From BRH-c25 sp035627615 (lineage in GTDB: Bacteria > Bacillota > Clostridia > Lutisporales > Lutisporaceae), in the NCBI GenBank assembly GCA_035627615.1, contig DASPLL010000086.1:1-64000 (forward strand): a DNA stretch of 64,000 bases, read 5' to 3'. Below the pieces are notes generated by a model. It had not been told where the DNA came from. It saw nothing but the letters and a program-made list of their open reading frames with translations, and did not search any database. Position numbers and translations under genes: made by a program. Within the stretch, counting starts at the first letter, position 1. Each line of letters starts with the position of its first letter. Positions 1 to 6,082 of the stretch are shown in pieces.

Positions 1-57
1 GTAGAACTTCAGCCTTCCAAGCTGATCGCGAGGGTTCGATTCCCTTCACCCGCTCCA
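1..57 (+). tRNA. tRNA-Gly (TCC), 5' end outside the window
   Basis: The window opens inside a tRNA. The anticodon loop CTTCCAA carries TCC, the T-arm has GGTTCGATTCC, and the encoded CCA ends at 57. The acceptor 5' strand and D-arm lie upstream of the window. Confidence 0.85.
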
Positions 58-62
58 AACAT

Positions 63-139
63 GCGCCTGTAGCTCAGTTGGATAGAGCAACGGACTTCTA
101 ATCCGTGTGCCAGGGGTTCGACTCCCTTCAGGCGCACCA
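63..139 (+). tRNA. tRNA-Arg (TCT)
   Basis: Complete cloverleaf: acceptor GCGCCTG pairs with CAGGCGC, the D-arm contains AGCTCAGTTGGATAGAGC, the anticodon loop CTTCTAA reads TCT (AGA codons), and the CCA is encoded. It lies 5 nt after tRNA-Gly and is probably co-transcribed with it; a hairpin terminator follows. Confidence 0.95.
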
Positions 140-151
140 TAATTGTAAAGC

Positions 152-180
152 AAACTGTTCCATAAAGGGACAGTTTTTTG
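152..180 (+). terminator. Terminator of the tRNA-Gly/tRNA-Arg unit
   Basis: AAACTGTTCC pairs with GGGACAGTTT around a short loop and is followed by a run of T. Confidence 0.8.
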
Positions 181-192
181 CTATATAAAGCA

Positions 193-209
193 GCGGGAGT
201 CGAACCCGC
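193..209 (-). pseudogene. Isolated tRNA T-arm remnant
   Basis: On the minus strand GCGGG, TTCGACT and CCCGC form a perfect 5-bp T-stem with a canonical T-loop. No matching acceptor, anticodon arm or CCA is recognisable around it. It is probably the leftover of a tRNA 3' end, as left by gene decay or loss of an integrated element. Confidence 0.45.
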
Positions 210-228
210 GAGGGCAATTTGCGTGAAG

Positions 229-252
229 AAAATGCCCCGGTGCGGGCATTTT
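229..252. terminator. Bidirectional hairpin terminator
   Basis: AAAATGCCC/GGGCATTTT inverted repeat with A and T tracts on both sides. It lies downstream of the minus-strand gene at 343-663 and would terminate it. Confidence 0.65.
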
Positions 253-342
253 TAGCAAAAGGCATGTCCATTTTAACTTCATTTGTATTCATAACCAGGA
301 AGGTTTACCAGTAGTATAGGTAATTCCTTATTGCTGTTGCAT

Positions 343-663
343 TCAGCACTGTCTTAAGAGAAGTATGGTACCTGAGGCGATCAATACAAGTCCCAGTATT
401 ACTAGTAAATATGGGACAAACAGTGAAGCGCCGAGGATCAGGAATATCAAGGCAGCTGCAAGAACCATCAGGATACCCGTAAAGATACATACCATTCCGA
501 ATACCGGAATTTTGCCTTCAAAGACAGCAAGCGGAACAGTGATCAATCCCGCAGCAATAAGCAGCGGACCAATAACCGAGATTGGAAATCCTGAGGCAAT
601 AAGCAGTATGCCTGTGAATATCAGGATGCATCCTATACTAAAGATTATTCTACCTATTGTCAT
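343..663 (-). CDS. Small four-helix membrane protein, function unknown
   Basis: This encodes 106 residues, almost all hydrophobic, arranged as about four transmembrane segments separated by short glycine- or proline-bearing turns (ISVIGPLL, GKIPVFGMV and similar). I chose the start MTIGRIIFS because AAAGGAGGTG lies 6 nt upstream on the minus strand; a longer reading frame to 702 lacks such a site. It is transcribed away from the selenoprotein gene at 819, so the roughly 155-bp gap between them holds divergent promoters. I do not recognise a named family, and small inner-membrane proteins of this composition cannot be assigned a role by eye. Its reality rests on the strong ribosome-binding site and consistent membrane pattern. 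Confidence 0.7.
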   Translation of the reverse strand: MTIGRIIFSIGCILIFTGILLIASGFPISVIGPLLIAAGLITVPLAVFEGKIPVFGMVCIFTGILMVLAAALIFLILGASLFVPYLLVILGLVLIASGTILLLRQC

Positions 664-739
664 TTTTTCACCTCCTTTCACTAGTACCATATGCTTGTAC
701 ACAAAAAGTGTGACAAGCTTTAGTATTTGATTTTTCTAC

Positions 740-768
740 TTGATTTCCCGGTAAATATGTTCTATAAT
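740..768 (+). promoter_or_regulatory. Sigma-A-type promoter of the HesB-like selenoprotein gene
   Basis: TTGATT (740-745), a 17-bp spacer and TATAAT (763-768) stand 51 bp before the start codon. CCGGTA and TACCGG copies flank the -10 box and could be an operator. Confidence 0.7.
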
Positions 769-818
769 GAAAATATACCGGTAGGAGGTATAGGTACATT
801 GAATAGAGGAGAGTAAAT

Positions 819-1100
819 ATGGATATAAGAATAACAGAAAAAGCTGCAGCAGAGCTTAGCAGCATCAAACCCAAAAACCTTCGTATAGTCATGCAGGGCT
901 ATGGCTGATCAGGCCCGTATTTCGGAATGGCTCAGGCTGAGCCACAGGACGGGGATGTAACGTTGGTAAAGGACGGAATAGCTTTCTCAATTGAAAGGGA
1001 AATTGCTGATGTGATAAATTATTTTGAAATTGACTACCTTAACGGCTGGCTGCGAAAAGGCTTTGCAATATATGCAAACGGCTCAAGAGGTTCCTGCTGA
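819..1100 (+). CDS. HesB-like selenoprotein (in-frame TGA read as Sec, residue 30)
   Basis: Reading from the ATG at 819 (preceded by GAGGAGAG), the frame meets TGA at 906-908 and then continues open to TGC TGA TAA at 1098. The 93-residue product begins MDIRITEKAAAELSSI, has QGYG-U-SGPYFG around the TGA and ends NGSRGSC. This fits the HesB/IscA-like selenoprotein family known from clostridia, where Sec sits in a loop near residue 30. Downstream of the TGA, GGCTCA (929-934) and TGAGCC (938-943) form a hairpin whose GGC loop begins 26 nt after the codon, as expected for a bacterial SECIS. A close paralogue is at 24198. HesB/IscA relatives bind Fe-S clusters or metal, but the function of the Sec form is not established. 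Standard gene callers will split or miss it. Confidence 0.9.
929..943 (+). promoter_or_regulatory. Bacterial SECIS-like hairpin of the selenoprotein at 819
   Basis: GGCTCA-GGC-TGAGCC: 6-bp stem with a loop beginning in G, 26 nt after the UGA. This is within the spacing that SelB-dependent decoding is known to accept. Confidence 0.75.
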
Positions 1101-1105
1101 TAAAG

Positions 1106-1139
1106 CGGCTGTATCCTATGCTTCAGTGCGGATACAGCC
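1106..1139 (+). terminator. Hairpin after the selenoprotein gene
   Basis: GGCTGTATCC and GGATACAGCC form a 10-bp stem just after the stop. No T-run follows, so it may be a weak terminator or a 3' stabilising stem. Confidence 0.4.
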
Positions 1140-1140
1140 C

Positions 1141-1169
1141 TTGACTATTATACCGGAGTTTCATATAAT
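1141..1169 (+). promoter_or_regulatory. Promoter of tRNA-Arg (TCG)
   Basis: TTGACT, 17-bp spacer, TATAAT (1164-1169), 19 bp before the tRNA. Confidence 0.8.
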
Positions 1170-1188
1170 GTTAATGTTCTTTCAATAT

Positions 1189-1265
1189 GCGCCCATAGCT
1201 CAGTTGGATAGAGTACCTGACTTCGAATCAGTGGGTCGGGGGTTCGAGCCCCTCTGGGCGCACCA
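1189..1265 (+). tRNA. tRNA-Arg (TCG)
   Basis: Acceptor GCGCCCA/TGGGCGC, anticodon loop CTTCGAA reading TCG (CGA codons), T-arm GGGTTCGAGCCC, encoded CCA. It has its own promoter and terminator. Confidence 0.95.
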
Positions 1266-1281
1266 TACATAAGAAATGTAG

Positions 1282-1306
1282 AAAACCTTGAAAATCAAGG
1301 TTTTTT
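1282..1306 (+). terminator. Terminator of tRNA-Arg (TCG)
   Basis: AAAACCTTG and CAAGGTTTT form the stem, followed by a T-run. Confidence 0.8.
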
Positions 1307-1337
1307 GTTCTTGGTGTTTTTATATATTTGATTTCCT

Positions 1338-1366
1338 TTGCCTGTATCCAATTAATGTAATATAAT
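1338..1366 (+). promoter_or_regulatory. Promoter of the PLP enzyme gene
   Basis: TTGCCT (1338-1343), 17-bp spacer, TATAAT (1361-1366), 26 bp before the ATG. Confidence 0.7.
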
Positions 1367-1392
1367 TTGGATATGGAGGGTGATGAGAAAAA

Positions 1393-2454
1393 ATGAAAAT
1401 ACAAAATATTGAAACCCCGGCTTTACTCTTAGATATTGATATCTTTAACAACAATGTGAATAGAATCATGGAAAGATTGAAGGACAAAACAGTAAAACTA
1501 AGGCCGCATTTTAAGACTCATAAGTGTACAGCGATTTCTAAAATACTTATTGAGAAAGGTGCAAAAGGAATAACCTGTTCAAAATTAAGTGAGGCTGAGG
1601 TATTAGCTGAAGCGGGCATCCAGGACATATTGATAGCGAATCAGATTGTAGATCCGGTCAAGATCGAAAGGCTGACACAGCTCTGTAAAAAAAGTAAAAT
1701 AACAGTTTGTGTTGACTGTAAAGAGAATATTGAAAAGCTGTCTGAGATTGCCGGGAAAAATGGTGTGGTGCTGTTCTGCCTGATTGAGTTTGATTTGGGA
1801 ATGTCGAGATGCGGTGTAGATACCTTTGAGGAAGTTCTAGAACTTGCAAAAACAATAAATGCTTCAGACAGCTTAGAGTTTGAAGGTATCCAGGCTTATG
1901 CAGGGCACAATTCTCATGTATTGGATAAGGAAAAAAGAGAAAAAACCGCAATGATTCTGGAAAATAAGATAGCGGATTTAATCAAGTATTTGAACGATAA
2001 TGACGTAAAGATAAACCAGATCAGCGGCGGAAGCACGGGAACTTCATATATTGATGCAAACAGTGATATCTATACGGAATTACAGGCAGGTTCTTTTGTA
2101 TATATGGATCAGGAATACATAAGGCTAAATCCGGGATACAATTGTGCACTGACGGTTTTATCAAGTGTTATCAGTGTACATAAAGACAGGATAGTAACAG
2201 ATACAGGGGCTAAAAGCTGTACAACCGAGCAGGGACTTCCTACTGTCAGAGAATTGCCGGAAGCTCCGATATCATTAAGTGAAGAACATGGAACCATAAA
2301 AGTGAAAGACCATAATTACAAGCTTTTGGATAAAATCGCATACATACCTACACATTGTTGTACAACTATAAACCTGTACGATAAAATGTATATTGTAAGA
2401 GGAGACGATGTGTTGGAGGTTTATAAGGTGGATGGAAGCTTCAAGAGTATATAA
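1393..2454 (+). CDS. DSD1-family PLP enzyme (D-threonine aldolase / D-serine dehydratase-like)
   Basis: The 353-residue protein opens with TPALLLDIDIFNNNV and has LRPHFKTHKC near residues 36-45, where the lysine of the FKTHK stretch is the likely pyridoxal-phosphate Schiff-base residue. An alanine-racemase-type TIM barrel follows (LIEFDLGMSRCG, QAYAGHNSH, SGGSTGT for phosphate binding) and then a C-terminal beta domain with THCCTTINLYDKMYIVRGD, in which the HCC pair matches the metal site of D-serine dehydratases. Substrate choice between D-Thr, D-Ser and other D-hydroxy amino acids cannot be read from motifs. GGAGGG lies upstream of the ATG and the gene has its own promoter. It is monocistronic between tRNA genes. 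Family assignment is firm, substrate is open. Confidence 0.85.
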   Translation: MKIQNIETPALLLDIDIFNNNVNRIMERLKDKTVKLRPHFKTHKCTAISKILIEKGAKGITCSKLSEAEVLAEAGIQDILIANQIVDPVKIERLTQLCKKSKITVCVDCKENIEKLSEIAGKNGVVLFCLIEFDLGMSRCGVDTFEEVLELAKTINASDSLEFEGIQAYAGHNSHVLDKEKREKTAMILENKIADLIKYLNDNDVKINQISGGSTGTSYIDANSDIYTELQAGSFVYMDQEYIRLNPGYNCALTVLSSVISVHKDRIVTDTGAKSCTTEQGLPTVRELPEAPISLSEEHGTIKVKDHNYKLLDKIAYIPTHCCTTINLYDKMYIVRGDDVLEVYKVDGSFKSI

Positions 2455-2555
2455 GCGTAAGTAATGTGGCAGGTTGCAGGTTCTACTTACATATAGACAA
2501 GCTGATAGCTGGCGCTAAAACGATATTTTATTATGCAAATGGAATAATTGATTAA

Positions 2556-2584
2556 TTGAAATTTAAAACTATATAATATATAAT
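2556..2584 (+). promoter_or_regulatory. Promoter of tRNA-Arg (CCG)
   Basis: TTGAAA (2556-2561), 17-bp spacer, TATAAT (2579-2584). Confidence 0.7.
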
Positions 2585-2644
2585 AGAGTTTGAGCGTTTT
2601 TACTGCTTAACAGAATTTAAGCAGTTTTAACAGCAAATATATTC

Positions 2645-2721
2645 GCATCTATAGCTCAGTTGGATAGAGCAGCGGTTTCCGAAGCCGTGTGTCGGGGGTT
2701 CAATTCCCTCTAGGTGCACCA
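2645..2721 (+). tRNA. tRNA-Arg (CCG)
   Basis: Acceptor GCATCTA/TAGGTGC, anticodon loop TTCCGAA reading CCG (CGG codons), T-arm GGGTTCAATTCCC, encoded CCA. It is the third arginine isoacceptor within 2.7 kb. Confidence 0.93.
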
Positions 2722-2732
2722 TAATGATAATT

Positions 2733-2759
2733 AAAGCCTTTATTTTTAAGGCTTTTTTG
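2733..2759 (+). terminator. Terminator of tRNA-Arg (CCG)
   Basis: AAAGCCTT and AAGGCTTT form the stem, then a T-run. Confidence 0.8.
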
Positions 2760-2794
2760 TTTTAATATGAACTTGGGAAGGGAGATAATTTATA

Positions 2795-2905
2795 ATGTTG
2801 GAACTCGCCAGGCAGCATCCTCTCATAACCAGCGTAATTATCATCTTTGCTTTTATCGGGAATTATTATACACTGTACAAGTTTTTCAGCCGGCACAAGA
2901 AATAA
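2795..2905 (+). CDS. 36-residue single-span membrane peptide
   Basis: The ATG at 2795 is preceded by GGGAGATAATTTATA. The product MLELARQHPLITSV followed by IIIFAFIGNYYTLYKFF and a basic tail RHKK is a plausible single-pass membrane peptide with the tail in the cytoplasm. It lies 54 bp before the TGA-containing DUF2892-like ORF and could be co-transcribed with it. I do not recognise a family. Confidence 0.5.
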   Translation: MLELARQHPLITSVIIIFAFIGNYYTLYKFFSRHKK

Positions 2906-2959
2906 CGCATTCATTGAATAAATTTCTTACTAAGGCAAACGATATTATTGGTGATTATT

Positions 2960-3106
2960 ATGAAGATCTCATTTAAAAGAAACATGGGGAATACTGACAG
3001 AACGATACGGATAATCCTTGGCAGCTTCTTGTTGATTGAAGGAATTACCGGATATTGAATCCTCCTGGACGCATTAGGTTGGTCAACCTACCAGAAAAAG
3101 CAGTAA
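2960..3106 (+). CDS. Candidate selenoprotein: short DUF2892 (YgaP membrane)-like protein with TGA at the conserved Cys
   Basis: The frame from ATG 2960 (or GTG 2951, which is better spaced from AAGG) reads 48 residues with a TGA at 3056-3058, stopping at TAA 3104. The N-terminus NMGNTDRTIRIILGSFLL is the signature opening of DUF2892 proteins. GITGY-[TGA]-ILLDALG then aligns with the family's second half, typically GITGYCPLYSLLG, so the TGA falls on the conserved Cys. A perfect hairpin TAGGTT-GGTC-AACCTA occupies 3075-3090, its GGUC loop beginning 22 nt after the TGA, like a bacterial SECIS. The protein is shorter than usual because the stretch between the two helices is missing. The alternative is a decayed pseudogene ending at the TGA. 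Confidence 0.5.
3075..3090 (+). promoter_or_regulatory. Possible SECIS hairpin of the DUF2892-like ORF
   Basis: Perfect 6-bp stem with GGUC tetraloop, 22 nt downstream of the in-frame TGA. The loop resembles the GGU-bearing loop of known SelB-binding hairpins. Confidence 0.45.
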
Positions 3107-3369
3107 GCATGGAATGTGATGTAAAAATTTCGCATATCTTATATAAGAAAGGAGCTTAAATGTCCGGCGGCATAAGCTCCTTTTTTCCAGGGCTGAATCA
3201 TCTATTCCTCTGTAATTGGACTCTCCCGGACTATAAGCATGTAAAATGAAAAAGTACTTAAATATACTTGAGAAATCTTCAAAGGTTGTATAAAATGTTA
3301 ATAGACAAAAATCAACATTTTTCGAGTATGTGGGTTTAACTGACAGACTTTTGACTGGGGGTATTAATT

Positions 3370-3969
3370 GTGAAAAGCTATTTGAAATGGATATCAATCC
3401 TTCTTACAATCCTTCTTGTTTTCCTCATAGGATTCAAGTTCGACCTGTTTGATATGAGGAGCGCGTTTTCTTTTTCCAATCAGGAAGAAAAGAACTCAGC
3501 AATAATAACCGAAAAAGTTGAAAGTCTCTGTAATTTGTCCACGGTAAAATACCGTTACCAGGAGATACTGGACTATTCCAATACCGTCAAGCTTGGGGAA
3601 ATGGAGCTGCCCTTTGGCCTGGGTGAGAAAAAAGTGCTGATTACCTACCGGGCGTATGCAAACGGCGGATGCCAGTTCATAAAGCTTGAAGAGGCAGGTG
3701 AGGATGCACTAAAAGTATACCTGGGTAAAGGACAGATTCTGGATAATGTGCTTGAACTGGACAGTGTGAATATATACGATGTACAGCAGGGAATTTTTAA
3801 CCGGTTCAGCATTGGAGACGATACGGCATTAATAAATGAAGACATGAAAAAATACATAGAAGAGAATAAGGAAGAGATCATGAGCTCGGCGGAAAAAAAT
3901 GCTGAAGAGCTTATTAGGAATTTCCTGCAGACCTTAGGATATGAAAGCATAGAAGTTGTTTTTCAATAA
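3370..3969 (+). CDS. DUF4230-family membrane-anchored protein
   Basis: The 199-residue protein starts at GTG 3370, with CTGGGGG 9 nt upstream. Residues 5-25 form one transmembrane segment, and the rest is extracytoplasmic. The body shows the DUF4230 pattern: an early IITEKVESLCNLSTVKYRYQEI stretch, a central beta region containing KVLITYRAYANGGCQF, and a C-terminal helix rich in Glu and Lys (MKKYIEENKEEIMSSAEKNAEELI) ending LGYESIEVVF. The family has no established biochemical role. The gene is followed by its own hairpin and shows no operon partners, because the next gene has a separate promoter. Confidence 0.75.
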   Translation: MKSYLKWISILLTILLVFLIGFKFDLFDMRSAFSFSNQEEKNSAIITEKVESLCNLSTVKYRYQEILDYSNTVKLGEMELPFGLGEKKVLITYRAYANGGCQFIKLEEAGEDALKVYLGKGQILDNVLELDSVNIYDVQQGIFNRFSIGDDTALINEDMKKYIEENKEEIMSSAEKNAEELIRNFLQTLGYESIEVVFQ

Positions 3970-3991
3970 TAGGCATAACCTCGGGTAAAGC

Positions 3992-4032
3992 AACCTCCCG
4001 TATGGACAATCAACCGTCCGGGGGGTTTTATT
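3992..4032 (+). terminator. Terminator after the DUF4230 gene
   Basis: AACCTCCCG and CGGGGGGTT form the outer stem and TGGAC/GTCC an inner stem, followed by TTTTATTTATT. Confidence 0.65.
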
Positions 4033-4038
4033 TATTAC

Positions 4039-4146
4039 CAGTGCCTCGTAACGTATATCACTTCTTGAGCGTGCGAGGCACCAAATCAAGGTTGTGATTA
4101 TTAACACTATGAAAGACAAGAAAGCTGTTGTGTTAATAATCACTAG
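4039..4146 (+). repeat. Two-hairpin dispersed element, copy A
   Basis: The first hairpin has AGTGCCTCG/CGAGGCAC arms. The second has a perfect 14-bp stem GTGATTATTAACAC/GTGTTAATAATCAC. A near-identical copy in the opposite orientation lies at 46871-46976. No coding potential is seen. Confidence 0.8.
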
Positions 4147-4152
4147 CCGGTC

Positions 4153-4181
4153 TTGATAATAAGAAACCAGTTGGGTATAAT
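4153..4181 (+). promoter_or_regulatory. Promoter of the lar-nik operon
   Basis: TTGATA (4153-4158), 17-bp spacer, TATAAT (4176-4181). Transcription from here gives a leader of about 215 nt before larE. Confidence 0.75.
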
Positions 4182-4268
4182 CTTTGGTATATTATAAATG
4201 TTGCTAAAATGGTATAATTTACAGAAGCGCCTTTGATAACATATATGATGCAAAAAACATTTATCATT

Positions 4269-4299
4269 TGCATAAGCAGTAGAAGTATCTACTTATGCG
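4269..4299 (+). promoter_or_regulatory. Hairpin in the larE leader
   Basis: GCATAAG pairs with CTTATGC and TAGA with TCTA, with a three-base bulge. This is the first structured part of the leader. Confidence 0.5.
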
Positions 4300-4318
4300 C
4301 TGTCAGAAATGAACTTTT

Positions 4319-4395
4319 TGCAACATATGAATCAATGAAAATGTTTTGCACATCTGAATTCAATGTAAGATGTTTAGTGCAAAACATATAGGAGG
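4319..4395 (+). promoter_or_regulatory. Conserved leader element ending in the ribosome-binding site, copy A (larE)
   Basis: This 77-nt block is roughly 80-85% identical, by eye, to 52962-53041 before the unrelated DUF2500 gene. It holds a perfect inverted repeat ATGTTTTGCA (4341-4350) / TGCAAAACAT (4378-4387) and ends ATATAGGAGG, 7 nt before the GTG start. Placing a stem next to the Shine-Dalgarno site suggests control of translation. Confidence 0.6.
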
Positions 4396-4402
4396 AAGAA
4401 AA

Positions 4403-5206
4403 GTGGAAAAATTCGCGAAGCTGCAGGAGTTGTTGAGAAGCTATGGAAAGGTTGCGGTGGCATATTCGGGTGGAGTGGACAGCAGCTTTCTTTTGAGGAC
4501 GGCTCTGGATACCCTGGGTAAGGAAAACGTTCTGGCGATAACGATACTGTCCAGTGTGACCCCAAGAGAGGAACTGGCTGAAACAGAGAAGTTCCTGGCC
4601 TCAATGGATGTTAATCATATTTTTATAAAGAAGGATGTATTTGAAATCCCGGGTTTTAAGGAAAACCCCGTGGACAGGTGCTATATATGCAAGCATAAGA
4701 TATTTGAGGAGATAATTGAGAGAGCGAAGGAAAAGGAAATATCAACAATATTGGATGGAACCAATGCCGATGATGAAGGGGATTACAGACCGGGGCTAAA
4801 GGCACTGCAGGAGCTCAAGGTTATAAGCCCTCTTAAACTCAGTGGACTGGGAAAAAGCGAGATAAGAGAGCTTTCCAGAGAAATGAAGCTCAATACCTGG
4901 AACAAGCCCAGTCTGGCTTGTCTTGCCTCCAGAGTGCCCTATCACGAGGAGATAACAGAGGAAAAGCTCGCTATGGTGGATAAAGCGGAAGCATATCTGA
5001 GAAGTCTTGGTTTTATTCAGCTCCGGGTCAGGTGTCATGGCAAGCTGGCAAGGATTGAGCTTTTGCCTGAAGATATCAACAGGGTGTTTGCAGAGGATAT
5101 GAATAAGGATATTAATGCCCGATTGAAGGAAATAGGTTTTCAATATGTTTCTATGGACCTGGCAGGCTACAGGACAGGCAGCCTGAATGAAGTATTGAGC
5201 AAGTAA
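4403..5206 (+). CDS. larE: LarE: sacrificial sulfur transferase of nickel-pincer cofactor synthesis
   Basis: LarE belongs to the PP-loop ATP pyrophosphatase superfamily. It adenylates the pyridinium intermediate made by LarB and inserts sulfur for the nickel-pincer nucleotide of lactate racemase-type enzymes. The 267-residue product has the P-loop SGGVDS at 22-27, DGTNADDEGDYRPG near 118-131 and NKPSLACLASRVPY with Cys173, which corresponds to the sacrificial Cys176 of Lactobacillus LarE. Extra cysteines at 93 and 96 (DRCYICK) may indicate a variant that binds an Fe-S cluster. I chose GTG 4403 because ATAGGAGGAAGAAAA precedes it; an in-frame ATG at 4370 lies inside the leader element. It heads an operon with larB and nickel transport genes. 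Confidence 0.9.
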   Translation: MEKFAKLQELLRSYGKVAVAYSGGVDSSFLLRTALDTLGKENVLAITILSSVTPREELAETEKFLASMDVNHIFIKKDVFEIPGFKENPVDRCYICKHKIFEEIIERAKEKEISTILDGTNADDEGDYRPGLKALQELKVISPLKLSGLGKSEIRELSREMKLNTWNKPSLACLASRVPYHEEITEEKLAMVDKAEAYLRSLGFIQLRVRCHGKLARIELLPEDINRVFAEDMNKDINARLKEIGFQYVSMDLAGYRTGSLNEVLSK

Positions 5207-5224
5207 GGAAGATGAGGTATTGAT

Positions 5225-5971
5225 ATGGATGAAAGGTTTCTGAAACAGCTTCTGGTAAGTGTGAAGAACGGGGAACTGGATACAGATGAGGCTGTTAAGC
5301 AGCTTAAGAAGCTTCCCTATGAGGATATGGGCTATGTAAAGCTTGATCACCACAGGAAGCTCCGGACAGGCAGCGGTGAAGTGGTTTACTGCGCTGGTAA
5401 GACCCCTGAACAGAGTGCAGCCATATTTGAAAAGCTGCTGGAGTACAATGACAAAGCCATGGGAACAAGAGCTGATATGGCTGTTTATGAAGCGGTCAGG
5501 TCGAGGATCCCCCAGGCAAAGTACTTTGAGCAGGCCAGGATAATCACAGTGGATAAGGGTCAGGGGCAAAAGCCGGTCGGTAAAATCGTTATTGCTACAG
5601 GGGGGACCTCTGATATTCCCGTAGCTGAAGAGGCTGCGGTTACAGCAGAGTTTTTCGGCAGCAGTGTAGTAAGGCTGTATGATGTAGGTGTTGCAGGTAT
5701 ACACCGCTTGTTGATGAATACTGATAAACTGGAGGGCGCCAATGTGATTGTAGCAGTAGCGGGTATGGAAGGGGCATTGGCCAGTGTAGTGGCAGGCCTG
5801 GCGGATTGTCCTGTCATAGCAGTACCTACCAGTGTAGGCTACGGAGCGAATTTCGGCGGTTTGTCTGCCCTGCTGACGATGTTGAACAGCTGTGCCAGCG
5901 GAATTTCTGTGGTGAATATCGATAATGGGTTCGGGGCTGGTTTTTTGGCGAATATGATAAATAAAAGATAA
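5225..5971 (+). CDS. larB: LarB: carboxylase/hydrolase of nickel-pincer cofactor synthesis
   Basis: LarB carboxylates the pyridinium ring of nicotinic acid adenine dinucleotide and hydrolyses the phosphoanhydride, giving the dicarboxylated mononucleotide used by LarE. The 248-residue protein has an N-terminal helical part (DEAVKQLKKLPYEDMGYVKLDHHR) and a PurE-like core: GKIVIATGGTSDIPVAEEA, AVAGMEGALASVVAGL, VPTSVGYGANFGG and VVNIDNGFGAGFLAN. It starts 18 nt after larE with a GGAAGATGAGG site. Because LarC, the nickel insertase, and LarA are absent from the window, the cofactor must be completed by genes elsewhere. Confidence 0.92.
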   Translation: MDERFLKQLLVSVKNGELDTDEAVKQLKKLPYEDMGYVKLDHHRKLRTGSGEVVYCAGKTPEQSAAIFEKLLEYNDKAMGTRADMAVYEAVRSRIPQAKYFEQARIITVDKGQGQKPVGKIVIATGGTSDIPVAEEAAVTAEFFGSSVVRLYDVGVAGIHRLLMNTDKLEGANVIVAVAGMEGALASVVAGLADCPVIAVPTSVGYGANFGGLSALLTMLNSCASGISVVNIDNGFGAGFLANMINKR

Positions 5972-6082
5972 AGATTTATAATATCAAATATCAGATATGG
6001 CATTAACGGGTGTGAAAGCAATTAATGCAGGTATTGCCATTCATACAGCGTTATTATATTAATGGAAAGAGGGAAATATATC

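Noticed and set aside
1024..1272. 82-codon frame running through the selenoprotein end and tRNA-Arg
   Set aside because: It overlaps a tRNA gene and the real selenoprotein frame, so it is not coding.
2767..2976. 69-codon frame from ATG 2767
   Set aside because: It overlaps two better ORFs in another frame and its composition looks random; the ATG at 2795 has the ribosome-binding site.
4188..4402. NiCo riboswitch before the lar-nik operon
   Set aside because: The position and biology fit, but I could not match the four-way junction or its conserved G-rich joints; the leader is reported instead as an unassigned element.
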